Source: Flavobacterium sp. PMTSA4
GTDB taxonomy: Bacteria; Bacteroidota; Bacteroidia; Flavobacteriales; Flavobacteriaceae
Assembly: GCF_032098525.1 (NCBI RefSeq)
Contig: NZ_CP134890.1
Span: 3,004,186-3,068,185 of the forward strand
Direction of reading: 5' to 3'
DNA length: 64,000 nt
In this document: positions 26,545 through 34,817 of the stretch, piece after piece
Position numbering within the stretch: the first letter of the stretch is position 1
How the letters are laid out: each line of letters starts with the position of its first letter
Position numbers and translations under genes: made by a program
The notes under the pieces: generated by a model
The model's database searches: none
The model's input: the letters and a program-made list of their open reading frames with translations, nothing else
What the model was told of the DNA's origin: nothing

Positions 26545-27339
26545 TTATTTGCTCAGTTTTAATATACGAAAAGCGCCGCCAATTACCACTACAAATACTA
26601 TGGCTCCAATGATTAAATCGGGTAGTCCTGAGTGAAGCCAATGGACTAAAAGTCCTGCGGTGATGACTCCCAGATTGATAATGACATCGTTTGATGTAAA
26701 GATGAGGCTTGCCTGCATGTGGACTTCTTCTTTTCCTTTTGATTTTTGAAGGAGGTATAAACAAACGCCATTGGCAATAAAAGCGAAAATGGAAACCACA
26801 ATCATGGTTTTGAAATTTGGCATTGGTTCCTGACCAATGAAACGGCGGAAGACTTCTGCAAATCCGATAACGGCCAGGGTTAGTTGAAAATAGCCCGCCA
26901 TTCGAACAATTTGTTTCTTTTTGAGCATGCTACCACCAACGGCAAAAAGACTGATTCCGTATACAAAACCATCGGCAAGCATGTCTAAACTGTCGGCAAC
27001 GAGTCCGATTGATTTTGAGAAAAAGCCTGTTGTTATTTCGATTACAAAAAAAGCAATGTTGATGTAGAGTGCTATGAGCAGTACTTTTCTTTGCGAAGTG
27101 TTGTCGTTAGTTTTTGTGAATTCGGTAGGTTCGGAACTGATTTTTTGCGTGCCTAAATTGAGTTCGTGTAGTGATTTTTCAATCAGGTTGAGGTTGTTGT
27201 TGTGAATGACGGTTAGCTTTCTGTTAGGAATGTCGAACTCTAAATGAAAGATACTTGAAATGCTGCCTAACTTAATGCGGATGAGTTGCTCCTCGGAAGG
27301 ACAGTCCATTTTACTGATTTCAAATATTGTTTTTTCCAT
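26545..27339 (-). CDS. Cation diffusion facilitator family transporter with N-terminal HMA-like domain
   Basis: 264 residues. Residues 1-70 form an HMA-like domain with MDCPSEEQ (one Cys in place of CxxC). About 85-264 form the CDF membrane domain with six helices and the first metal-site helix GLVADSLDMLADGFVYG (Asp in both key positions where zinc transporters often have His and Asp). The second site helix reads SNDVIINLGVI, with Ser replacing the usual first His or Asp. It exports divalent metal from the cytoplasm; the changed residues suggest a specificity other than standard zinc. There is no C-terminal cytoplasmic domain. Confidence 0.88.
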   Translation of the reverse strand: MEKTIFEISKMDCPSEEQLIRIKLGSISSIFHLEFDIPNRKLTVIHNNNLNLIEKSLHELNLGTQKISSEPTEFTKTNDNTSQRKVLLIALYINIAFFVIEITTGFFSKSIGLVADSLDMLADGFVYGISLFAVGGSMLKKKQIVRMAGYFQLTLAVIGFAEVFRRFIGQEPMPNFKTMIVVSIFAFIANGVCLYLLQKSKGKEEVHMQASLIFTSNDVIINLGVITAGLLVHWLHSGLPDLIIGAIVFVVVIGGAFRILKLSK

Positions 27340-27400
27340 TTGAATAGTGAATGCCTTAAAGCGTTATTCAAATATAATGAATTTGATTTTTAGCAGCATG

Positions 27401-27430
27401 ACAACTCATCCCGAAAAAACAACAATTCGG
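27401..27430 (+). promoter_or_regulatory. LytTR-type direct-repeat operator upstream of the TonB receptor
   Basis: ACAACTCAT (27401-27409), 12 bp, ACAATTCGG (27422-27430). The pair resembles the ComE-type LytTR box (ACAnTTcaG twice, 12 bp apart). A -7-like CAACTTTG begins 36 bases after the first C of the CGG (27428 to 27464). The same arrangement is found at 29720-29749. Confidence 0.75.
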
Positions 27431-27491
27431 TAATGTTAAATTTTATAGTTTTAGGGTTTGAAGCAACTTTGTGCTATCAAAATTCAAAACC

Positions 27492-29648
27492 ATGAAAACT
27501 TTTTATTCTTTTTTATTCTTTGCTTGTAGTTTTATAACGTTTGCACAAACTGAAATTTCGGGTATTGTGGTTGACCAAAAGAACCGACCACTGGCAGGAG
27601 CCAACATTTATATAGACGGAACGTATGACGGCGCCACGACTGACGAAAACGGGAAGTTTAGCTTTACCACTACCGAAACAGGAACACAAACGCTGGTGAT
27701 AACCATGATTACCTATGAGGATTTGAAAATGCCTATTGATGTGGCTAATTGCAAGGATAAAACCTTTGCGTTACGCGAAAGCATGAATACGCTGGATACG
27801 GTTATCATTACGGCGGGAACATTTGATGCTGGTGAAAAGGCAAGAGTTTCGGTGTTGAAACCATTGGATATTGTGACTACGGCAGGTTCGAATGCTAACA
27901 TTGTAGCAGCGTTGCAAACCTTACCAGGAACACAAACCGTTGGCGAAGATGGAAGGTTGTTTGTTCGTGGTGGTGAAGCTGATGAAACTCAAACGTTTGT
28001 GGATGGCATCAGAGTAGCGCAACCGTATGGTTCAACCACAGCAAATGTGCCAACACGCGGACGATTTTCGCCTTTTTTGTTTAGCGGTATGTCGTTTTCA
28101 ACGGGTGGTTATTCGGCAGAGTATGGCGAAGCGTTATCGAGTGTGTTGTTGTTGAATACTACTGATGAAGCTACGGAAGAGAAAACGGATATTTCGCTAA
28201 TGACTGTTGGGCTTGGCTTGGCGAATACGCAAGTATGGAAAAACAATTCGTTGACGTTTAACACGGCTTATATTGACCTGGCGCCTTATCAAAAACTGAT
28301 TCCTCAAAATGTTTCGTGGAACAAACCTTTTCACTCGCTTTCGGGAGAAGCGGTGTATCGTCATACATTTAATAACGGGATTTTTAAACTTTATGCGGCT
28401 TTTGATGCTTCGGAGTTTGATATTAATCAGGAAAGCATCAATCAACCTTCGCCACGAAGAGTAGATTTGAACAATAACAATTTTTATCTGAATGCTTCGT
28501 ATAAAGGGAACTTAGGCAATCAGTGGAAATTGTTTACCGGTTTGGCGTATGGTTATGGGCAAAATGATATTAACATCTATTCGGGGAAAGTGTTTAATGT
28601 AGAAAACTCGAACCATTTGAAAGTAAAGGTAAACAAGGCGTTGACCGATAGAATCAAACTGACTTTTGGTGCGGATTATTTCATTACTAAGTTTGATGAG
28701 TATTTTCAAAATTCGAGTGATTTAGCACGCTATGATTATGGTTATGATGCTAATATTGCAGCAGCTTATGTAGAAACAGACGTATTTTTTTCGAGAAAAC
28801 TGGCGATGAAAGTAGGCGGAAGAATTTCGAACAACGATTACTTAAACGAAACTGTATTTACACCAAGACTTTCGGTAGGTTACAAAGTATCGAAAGCGGG
28901 ACAATTCTCGTTGGCTTATGGAATGTTTTCGCAAGCGCCAAGACAAGATTATTTGAAATTTGCAGACTATTTATCGAGTGAAAGAGCCGACCATTACATC
29001 TTGAACTATCAGTATAACAAAGACCGACAAACCTTCAGAGCTGAGGTTTATTTTAAAGACTATGCCGATTTGGTGAAATACAATGATGCAAGTGGAGCAC
29101 CTGTGACTGTATATAACAACAACGGAACAGGATATGCGAAAGGGTTGGATATTTTTTGGAGAGATAACAAATCGATTAAGAATTTAGAGTATTGGGTTTC
29201 TTATTCGTTTATTGATACCAAAAGAGATTATAAAAACTTTCCAACGGAAGCAACGCCAAGTTTTGTGGCCGACCAAAGTTTATCAGTAGTTGGTAAATGG
29301 TGGATAAACAAATGGAAATCGCAGGTAAGCATCACCAATAGTTTTTCGACTGGAAGACCTTATAACAATCCGAATGAAAGTACTTATTTGGGCAGTAAAA
29401 CCAAAGGATATAATAATTTGAGTTTGGGTTGGGCTTATTTAATCAGTCAGCAAAAGATATTATATTTCTCGGCATCGAATGTATTGGCTACGCAAAATGT
29501 ATTTGGGTATGAATATGCCAACACACCTAATGCCAACGGAATGTATGACCGCAGAGCTATAAGACCAACGGCAGATCAGTTTTTCTTTGTTGGGTTCTTT
29601 TGGACTATCAGTGATAACAAAAAAGACAATCAGTTGAATAATTTGTAG
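27492..29648 (+). CDS. TonB-dependent receptor with carboxypeptidase-like regulatory domain
   Basis: An outer-membrane active-transport receptor, 718 residues from ATG 27492 (an earlier in-frame start at 27471 would spoil the signal peptide). Signal peptide (to about TFAQ), CarboxypepD_reg-like domain (about 18-100: ISGIVVDQKNRPLAGANIYIDGTYDG), plug (about 105-230: RVSVLKPLDIV, LFVRGGEADETQTFVDG), then a C-terminal barrel ending in aromatic residues (FFFVGFFW). No adjacent SusD, so it is not a standard glycan PUL receptor. The substrate is unknown. The promoter carries the LytTR-type operator shared with the downstream regulatory operon. Confidence 0.95.
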   Translation: MKTFYSFLFFACSFITFAQTEISGIVVDQKNRPLAGANIYIDGTYDGATTDENGKFSFTTTETGTQTLVITMITYEDLKMPIDVANCKDKTFALRESMNTLDTVIITAGTFDAGEKARVSVLKPLDIVTTAGSNANIVAALQTLPGTQTVGEDGRLFVRGGEADETQTFVDGIRVAQPYGSTTANVPTRGRFSPFLFSGMSFSTGGYSAEYGEALSSVLLLNTTDEATEEKTDISLMTVGLGLANTQVWKNNSLTFNTAYIDLAPYQKLIPQNVSWNKPFHSLSGEAVYRHTFNNGIFKLYAAFDASEFDINQESINQPSPRRVDLNNNNFYLNASYKGNLGNQWKLFTGLAYGYGQNDINIYSGKVFNVENSNHLKVKVNKALTDRIKLTFGADYFITKFDEYFQNSSDLARYDYGYDANIAAAYVETDVFFSRKLAMKVGGRISNNDYLNETVFTPRLSVGYKVSKAGQFSLAYGMFSQAPRQDYLKFADYLSSERADHYILNYQYNKDRQTFRAEVYFKDYADLVKYNDASGAPVTVYNNNGTGYAKGLDIFWRDNKSIKNLEYWVSYSFIDTKRDYKNFPTEATPSFVADQSLSVVGKWWINKWKSQVSITNSFSTGRPYNNPNESTYLGSKTKGYNNLSLGWAYLISQQKILYFSASNVLATQNVFGYEYANTPNANGMYDRRAIRPTADQFFFVGFFWTISDNKKDNQLNNL

Positions 29649-29676
29649 AAGAAGGTTAAGAGGTTATAAGGTTATG

Positions 29677-29711
29677 AGTTTAGAAGGGATTAACTTTTAA
29701 ACTTCTAAACT
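29677..29711 (+). terminator. Probable terminator of the TonB receptor gene within a dispersed repeat
   Basis: AGTTTAGAAG (29677-29686) pairs perfectly with CTTCTAAACT (29702-29711) over a 15-nt loop. It has no T-run and belongs to a repeat type also seen at 53788-53904. Confidence 0.45.
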
Positions 29712-29719
29712 GTAAAAAA

Positions 29720-29749
29720 ACAATTCATCCATCAAAAACAACAATTCGG
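29720..29749 (+). promoter_or_regulatory. LytTR-type direct-repeat operator upstream of the LytTR operon
   Basis: ACAATTCAT (29720-29728), 12 bp, ACAATTCGG (29741-29749). A -7-like TAATTTTA begins 36 bases after the C of CGG (29747 to 29783), the same spacing as at 27428-27464. This suggests autoregulation. Confidence 0.75.
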
Positions 29750-29849
29750 TAAGTATAAATTTTAGGAGTGAGCCAACCGAACTAATTTTACATCAGAAAT
29801 TAAAAACAACGTTTCAATCATCAAATAACAACATTAAAACCAAAACATC

Positions 29850-30473
29850 ATGACAAAAATTATCACCATCATTGCATTAGTTATTTCTTCATTAGTTGGA
29901 GCACAAACAAAATATGAAGAAAACATGTCTAAAGCCTTAGGACTTTGGGGAGAAGGAAAAACAACAGAAGCTTCGGCTTTAATGGAACGCATTGCAGCGG
30001 TAGAAAAAACAAACTGGTTGCCTAACTACTATGTGGCAATGATTAATACCACAGCAGGATTTAATCCAGCCAATAAAGACAAAGTGAACGCCTTGTTAGA
30101 TAAAGCCCAAAGAGCTGTAGACGAAGCTTCATTAATTAGTCCAAACAATCCTGAATTAATGGTTGTACAAGGGTTAATTTATACGGTAATGATAGTACAA
30201 GATCCAATGACTAACGGAATGAAATATTCGCCAAAAGTGATGGAAGTTTATACTAAAGCTAAAATGATTGCACCAGAAAATCCTAGAGTAGTTTTCTCTA
30301 AAGCTGATTTTGAAATTGGTGGTGCACAATGGAGTGGTGCAGACGTAAAAGCATTATGCAAAGAAGTAGAGCGTTCAATTGGATTATTTGAAAGCTTTAA
30401 ATCAGATGTTCCTTTTTATCCTAACTGGGGATTAGACAGAGCTAAAGAAACTTTGGCAAATTGTAAAAAGTAA
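29850..30473 (+). CDS. Exported TPR-like protein, first gene of the LytTR operon
   Basis: 207 residues with a signal peptide (KIITIIALVISSLVGAQ, mature from TKYEEN). The mature part is helical with TPR-like pairs (SKALGLWGEGKTTEASALMERI; LLDKAQRAVDEASLISPNNPELMVVQGLIY; YTKAKMIAPENPRVVFSKADFEIGG) and two Cys near the C terminus. It is probably a periplasmic scaffold or sensor. It is 36 bp upstream of the LytS-type kinase and behind the LytTR-type operator, so it could feed a signal to that kinase or be its main output (inference). Confidence 0.85.
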   Translation: MTKIITIIALVISSLVGAQTKYEENMSKALGLWGEGKTTEASALMERIAAVEKTNWLPNYYVAMINTTAGFNPANKDKVNALLDKAQRAVDEASLISPNNPELMVVQGLIYTVMIVQDPMTNGMKYSPKVMEVYTKAKMIAPENPRVVFSKADFEIGGAQWSGADVKALCKEVERSIGLFESFKSDVPFYPNWGLDRAKETLANCKK

Positions 30474-30509
30474 TTTTGTAAATTGTAATCAAATAATAGG
30501 ATAATCATC

Positions 30510-31859
30510 ATGCAAAAAGTCATTCAATATATATTCAAAACTATTATTACCGGGATTGTAATTAGTTTTATCATTGCGGCAGTATTGATAACTATTGAAT
30601 GCATCTTTGGAAGAGAATTGGTTTTTGATGAAAAACTAAAAGTAGAATTAGGGTATTATTTGCTTTATGGAGTGACATTAACGTTTATTAACGGAACGTT
30701 CTTTCATTATTTAAACAACATTGTAGTTTGGAAAAAGTATACTAAATACCGATTGTTAATTGGTGCATTAGGTGGAATATCGTTAACGATGTTGGGGATT
30801 TTTGGTTTGCGAATTGTAACCAGAGTAATGATAGAAGGAACATCTTTTAGTGAATTTATACAAAAAGAGCGATTCAGATACTACATTGTTTCTTTGCTTA
30901 TAACCATTGTAATAACATTGATTTTTCACCTGATTTATTTCTATAAAAAATCGCAGGAGAATAAGCTAAAAGAACAAAAAGTAATAGCAGGAACGGCTTC
31001 CGCAAAGTTTGAGAGTTTAAAAAATCAGATTGATCCACACTTTCTATTCAATAGTTTGAATGTATTGAGTTCATTGATAGAAGAAAACCCAGAGAATGCT
31101 CAAAAGTTTACCACTTCGTTGTCAAAAATATACCGCTATGTGTTGGAACAAAAAGACAAAGAACTGGTTTCGGTAGAAGAAGAATTGAGTTTTGCCAAAA
31201 CGTATATGAACCTTTTAAAAATGCGTTTTGAAAACAGTATCAGCTATGAAGTACCAACCGATTTTATAAATCCCGACGCCAAAGTAGTTCCGTTATCGTT
31301 GCAATTATTACTTGAAAATACTATTAAACACAACATCGTTAGCGAGAACAAACCACTTAGAATTAAAATTTATATAGAGGATAATTATCTGATTGTAGAA
31401 AATAATTTGCAGAAGAAAGAAGTACTCCAAGAACGAAAAGGTGTAGGACTGCAGAACATCGTCAACCGCTACGGATTACTTTCGGAACGCAAAGTATTGG
31501 TGGAAGAAACCGCAGATTTCTTCCGAATTAAAATTCCAATATTAACCAAACAAATCGTCATCATGGAATCACAAAATAAATACAACGAAAATATGGCTTA
31601 CATGAAAGCCAAAGAACGAGTAGAAAAACTAAGAGGATTTTACAGCAACCTGATTTCCTATTGTTGCGTTATTCCTTTACTAATCTTTATCAATTTGAGA
31701 ACTACAAGTTTTCAATGGTTTTGGTTCCCAATGTTAGGTTGGGGTTTAGGTTTAACCTTTCATGCTTTAGAAACTTTTGGTTTTGGAAAATCATGGGAAG
31801 AAAAGAAAATCCAGGAAATCATGAATAAAGATAACAAGTCTAATCAAAAATGGAATTAA
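30510..31859 (+). CDS. LytS-type histidine kinase fused to a C-terminal 2TM domain
   Basis: 449 residues. Four N-terminal transmembrane helices (about 12-35, 48-70, 80-102, 127-147) precede a His_kinase (LytS/YehU type) domain with SLKNQIDPHFLFNSLNVLSSLI (phospho-acceptor His near 175). An HATPase-like region follows with LENTIKHNI and GVGLQNIVNRYGLL. A C-terminal 2TM domain (about 365-449) has the signature VEKLRGFYSNLISY and ends GKSWEEKKIQEIM. The same domain recurs in the next three genes as free proteins. Partner of the LytTR regulator at 32840. Confidence 0.95.
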   Translation: MQKVIQYIFKTIITGIVISFIIAAVLITIECIFGRELVFDEKLKVELGYYLLYGVTLTFINGTFFHYLNNIVVWKKYTKYRLLIGALGGISLTMLGIFGLRIVTRVMIEGTSFSEFIQKERFRYYIVSLLITIVITLIFHLIYFYKKSQENKLKEQKVIAGTASAKFESLKNQIDPHFLFNSLNVLSSLIEENPENAQKFTTSLSKIYRYVLEQKDKELVSVEEELSFAKTYMNLLKMRFENSISYEVPTDFINPDAKVVPLSLQLLLENTIKHNIVSENKPLRIKIYIEDNYLIVENNLQKKEVLQERKGVGLQNIVNRYGLLSERKVLVEETADFFRIKIPILTKQIVIMESQNKYNENMAYMKAKERVEKLRGFYSNLISYCCVIPLLIFINLRTTSFQWFWFPMLGWGLGLTFHALETFGFGKSWEEKKIQEIMNKDNKSNQKWN

Positions 31860-31861
31860 TC

Positions 31862-32191
31862 ATGAGAAGAAACTATTTTGAACCATCGGGAAATATAGAA
31901 CTTGACAATGCAAGAATGCGAGTTCATGAATTAAAAAGATTTTATATTCATGTGTTAATTTACTCTATAGCAGTAGCGCTTTACATAGGGAAAAGGTATT
32001 TTGGATTGCCTATTAATTTTTGGCCAATTAATTTTATCAATGAGTTTTTCATGTGGATTTGGACATTCATTGTTGGTATAAAAGCGGTAAAACTATTTTT
32101 TAGAGAGCGATTTTTTGGAACCAAATGGGAACAACAAAAAATTAAAGAAATGATGGATGAAGAACAATCAAAAACTACAAAATGGCAATAA
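31862..32191 (+). CDS. Stand-alone 2TM-domain protein 1
   Basis: 109 residues. Conserved blocks are RVHELKRFYIHVLIY, two transmembrane helices and a final GTKWEQQKIKEMMDEE. The chosen ATG 31862 follows the kinase stop with TC between (TAATCATG), the same junction as the next two genes; an in-frame ATG at 31850 would overlap the kinase end. It differs from its neighbours in that the loop after helix 1 has lost the 'G-G-GL-FH' pattern. Likely binds the kinase 2TM domain in the membrane (inference). Confidence 0.9.
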   Translation: MRRNYFEPSGNIELDNARMRVHELKRFYIHVLIYSIAVALYIGKRYFGLPINFWPINFINEFFMWIWTFIVGIKAVKLFFRERFFGTKWEQQKIKEMMDEEQSKTTKWQ

Positions 32192-32193
32192 TC

Positions 32194-32499
32194 ATGGAAC
32201 AGTTTAATAACGACTACGAAAAATATCAAAAAGCACACAAACAAGTGCAAGAAATAAAAGGATTTTATACTCATTTGTTTACTTATATCATCGTAATGAT
32301 AGGTTTGATTTTTATTAATTTAAGATATTCGCCTCAGTATTTATGGTTTCTTTGGTCAATGGCTGGTTGGGGAATTGGTTTGATTTTTCACGGAATGAAA
32401 GCTTTTAACTATACACCTTTTTTGGGTAAAAATTGGGAAGAGCAAAAGATAAAAGAATACATGGACGAGGAAAAAAACAAAAGAAGTAAATACGAATAA
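32194..32499 (+). CDS. Stand-alone 2TM-domain protein 2
   Basis: 101 residues from ATG 32194, again preceded by TAATC. Signature QVQEIKGFYTHLFTY, two helices separated by RYSPQYLWFLWSMAGWGIGLIFHGMKAF, and a final GKNWEEQKIKEYMDEE. It is the one closest to the C-terminal domain of the kinase (GWGLGLTFHALETFGFGKSWEEKKI). Membrane protein of unknown biochemical role. Confidence 0.92.
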   Translation: MEQFNNDYEKYQKAHKQVQEIKGFYTHLFTYIIVMIGLIFINLRYSPQYLWFLWSMAGWGIGLIFHGMKAFNYTPFLGKNWEEQKIKEYMDEEKNKRSKYE

Positions 32500-32501
32500 T
32501 C

Positions 32502-32813
32502 ATGGAGAATTTAGACGACATAAAATATCAAACAGCTCTTAAAAGAGTTAAAAGAATCAAAGGATTTTATACGCATTTGATGGTTTATATTGTGATAAAC
32601 ATTGCTCTGTTCATTGTCAATTATCAAAATCTTGGGCCAAATGAGGATTTCTTTGGATTAAGACTTTTCAGTACGCCAATCTTTTGGGGAATAGGTGTTT
32701 TGGCACATGGATTATCGGTTTTTATGCCAACTTGGTTTTTGGGTAAAGATTGGGAAGAAAGAAAGATAAAAGAATTGATGGAAAAACAAAAGAGCGATAA
32801 CAAATGGGAATAA
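32502..32813 (+). CDS. Stand-alone 2TM-domain protein 3
   Basis: 103 residues with RVKRIKGFYTHLMVYIVINI, a second helix with FWGIGVLAHGLSVF, and the final GKDWEERKIKELMEKQ. It begins with the same TAATCATG junction and is followed 26 bp later by the LytTR regulator gene. Together with the two previous genes and the kinase it makes four 2TM domains in one operon. Confidence 0.92.
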   Translation: MENLDDIKYQTALKRVKRIKGFYTHLMVYIVINIALFIVNYQNLGPNEDFFGLRLFSTPIFWGIGVLAHGLSVFMPTWFLGKDWEERKIKELMEKQKSDNKWE

Positions 32814-32839
32814 ATCTATTAAATCACAAACTATAAACC

Positions 32840-33595
32840 ATGAACATCATTATTATTGAAGACGAAAAGCCAGCAGCAAGATTATTGCAACGTAAAGTTG
32901 AAAAACTAGGATTACAGGTTAATCATTTACTGCATTCGGTAGAAGAAGCTATAAATTGGTTTAACAACAATCCGCATCCCGATTTAATTTTTTTGGATAT
33001 TCAACTTTCGGATGGGTTATCGTTTGAAATTTTTGAGGCTATCGATATTAAAAGTGCTGTGATTTTCACGACGGCTTATGATGAATATGCTTTGCGTGCT
33101 TTCAAATTAAATTCCATTGATTATTTATTGAAACCCATTGATGAAGAAGATTTAGAAACAGCTATTTCTAAATTTAAAGCAAGAAATAATTCGGCGTCCA
33201 ATCTTTCTTTAGACTTTGAAATGATAAAAAAAATGTTGGTTAATCCAGCAGAACGTGAATACAAAAAAAGATTTACTATCAAAGTAGGTCAGCAACTAAA
33301 AATGATTCCTGTAGAAGAGATAGAATGTTTTTACAGTGAAAATAAAGGAACCTATATTCATACTTTAGATAACAGAGATTACTTGTTAGATGGCACTTTA
33401 GAACAATTAGAATCTGAACTTAATCCGGATGATTTTTACAGAGTTTCAAGGAAGTTTATCATTCCGTTAAAAGCTATAAAAGAAATCCAATTACACAGTA
33501 ATTCTAGATTAAAAGTAATACTTCCAACCTATAAAGACGATGAGGTAATTGTTGCTAGAGAGCGAGTTAATGAGTTCAAAGAATGGCTCGAGTAA
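32840..33595 (+). CDS. LytTR-family response regulator
   Basis: 251 residues. Receiver domain 1-120 with acidic pocket E7-D8, phospho-acceptor D53 (FLDIQLSDG), switch Thr in FTTAYDE and Lys in LLKPID. LytTR DNA-binding domain about 145-251 (RFTIKVGQQLKMIPVEEIECFYSENKGTYIHT, LDGTLEQLE, FYRVSRKFIIPLKAI). It is the last gene of the operon. LytTR regulators bind 9-bp direct repeats about 12-13 bp apart, and such pairs lie at 29720-29749 (own operon) and 27401-27430 (TonB receptor). Confidence 0.96.
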   Translation: MNIIIIEDEKPAARLLQRKVEKLGLQVNHLLHSVEEAINWFNNNPHPDLIFLDIQLSDGLSFEIFEAIDIKSAVIFTTAYDEYALRAFKLNSIDYLLKPIDEEDLETAISKFKARNNSASNLSLDFEMIKKMLVNPAEREYKKRFTIKVGQQLKMIPVEEIECFYSENKGTYIHTLDNRDYLLDGTLEQLESELNPDDFYRVSRKFIIPLKAIKEIQLHSNSRLKVILPTYKDDEVIVARERVNEFKEWLE

Positions 33596-33624
33596 CATTA
33601 TAAAATCATTAAATCTCTTTAATG

Positions 33625-33642
33625 TTATGTTAATTAACATAA
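33625..33642. promoter_or_regulatory. 18-bp perfect palindrome upstream of the TlpA-like gene
   Basis: TTATGTTAATTAACATAA, 47 bp before the ATG at 33689 and just ahead of a weak -7-like TACATTCG (33662-33669). It is a candidate operator for a dimeric regulator. Confidence 0.4.
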
Positions 33643-33688
33643 GTTTCCCAATGATAATTTTTACATTCGTTGAGAACTTTTTTAAAGC

Positions 33689-34174
33689 ATGACAAAAATT
33701 TACACCAATATTTTAATTTTCACTTCTTTCTTTTTAGCTCAATCCCAAGAGTTAAAAGTCTACGATAATTATGAGTCTTTGAAAAAAGAATTAATTACAG
33801 ATAGTGAAACTTTGTATGTGGTTAATTTTTGGGCAACTTGGTGTGCACCATGCGTGAAAGAATTGCCACATTTTGAAACTCTTTATCAAAACACAAAGAA
33901 TCAGAAAGTAAAAATACTATTGGTTAGTTTAGATTTTAAGAATCAAATCGACACAAAACTTAAAAAGTTTATAGAAAAGAAAAAGTATAGTTCGCAAATT
34001 GTTGCGCTGACTGATAAAGATTATAACAACTGGCTCAATAAAGTCGATGAAAACTGGTCAGGTTCGATTCCAGCTACACTTTTAATAAAAGGAAATAAAA
34101 GTCTTTTCAAAGAAGAAGAATTTGCTTCCGCCAAAGAATTACAAGAATTCGTTAATGCTTTAAACAACATCTAA
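33689..34174 (+). CDS. TlpA-like periplasmic thiol-disulfide oxidoreductase
   Basis: 161 residues with a signal peptide (IYTNILIFTSFFLAQS) and a thioredoxin fold with active site W51-CAPC-55 and cis-Pro region SIPATLLI. It is probably a periplasmic reductant for cytochrome maturation or oxidative damage repair. It is followed 12 bp later by a second thioredoxin-fold gene, likely in one operon. Confidence 0.93.
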   Translation: MTKIYTNILIFTSFFLAQSQELKVYDNYESLKKELITDSETLYVVNFWATWCAPCVKELPHFETLYQNTKNQKVKILLVSLDFKNQIDTKLKKFIEKKKYSSQIVALTDKDYNNWLNKVDENWSGSIPATLLIKGNKSLFKEEEFASAKELQEFVNALNNI

Positions 34175-34186
34175 AAACAAAATATC

Positions 34187-34786
34187 ATGAAAATTTTTTC
34201 CTTTTTTTCGGTTATTATTTCTTCAATATTGATAGGAATAGTTGCTCCATCAAGTGGTTATAAACCTGGAGATAAAGCAACTGATTTTAAACTAAAATCA
34301 GTTGACGGTAAAATGTATAGTATGGCAGATTATAAAGATGCTAAAGGGTTTATTGTGGTTTTCACATGTAATCATTGTCCTTTTGCAGTAAAATATGAAG
34401 ATAGAATTAATGCTTTAGCAAAAAAATACAAACCACAAGGTTATGTTTTATTAGCCATCAATCCTAATGATCCAGCAGCACAACCTGAAGACAGTTTTGA
34501 ATTGATGAAAGTTCGTGCTAAAGAAAAAGGTTTTGCTTTTCCATATTTATTTGATGAAGGGCAAAAAATCTATCCACAATATGGTGCTACAAAAACACCA
34601 CATGTTTTTTTATTAGATAAAAATCATATTGTAAAATATATTGGCGCTATTGATGATAATGTGGATGATGCAAATAATGTTAAAGAAAAGTATCTTGAAA
34701 ATGCAATAGCCGCTTTAGAAAAAGGAAAAGCACCTTCACCAGAAACTACCAAAGCAATTGGATGTACGATTAAAGTAAAGAAATAA
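34187..34786 (+). CDS. Exported redoxin/AhpC-TSA-like protein with CxxC
   Basis: 199 residues. An N-terminal hydrophobic signal or anchor (1-22) precedes a redoxin domain: YKPGDKATDFKLKSVDGKMYSM, active site C61-NHC-64 followed by PF, GATKTPHVFLLDKN (cis-Pro). The CNHCPF variant marks a common thioredoxin-family group in Bacteroidetes. It follows the TlpA-like gene by 12 bp and is closed by a strong terminator. Confidence 0.92.
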   Translation: MKIFSFFSVIISSILIGIVAPSSGYKPGDKATDFKLKSVDGKMYSMADYKDAKGFIVVFTCNHCPFAVKYEDRINALAKKYKPQGYVLLAINPNDPAAQPEDSFELMKVRAKEKGFAFPYLFDEGQKIYPQYGATKTPHVFLLDKNHIVKYIGAIDDNVDDANNVKEKYLENAIAALEKGKAPSPETTKAIGCTIKVKK

Positions 34787-34790
34787 AAAA

Positions 34791-34817
34791 AGTCCCGATT
34801 CAATCGGGACTTTTTTT
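34791..34817. terminator. Bidirectional intrinsic terminator
   Basis: AAAGTCCCGATT-CA-AATCGGGACTTT has an A-run before and a T-run after. It separates the redoxin gene from the convergent exported-protein gene. Confidence 0.92.
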
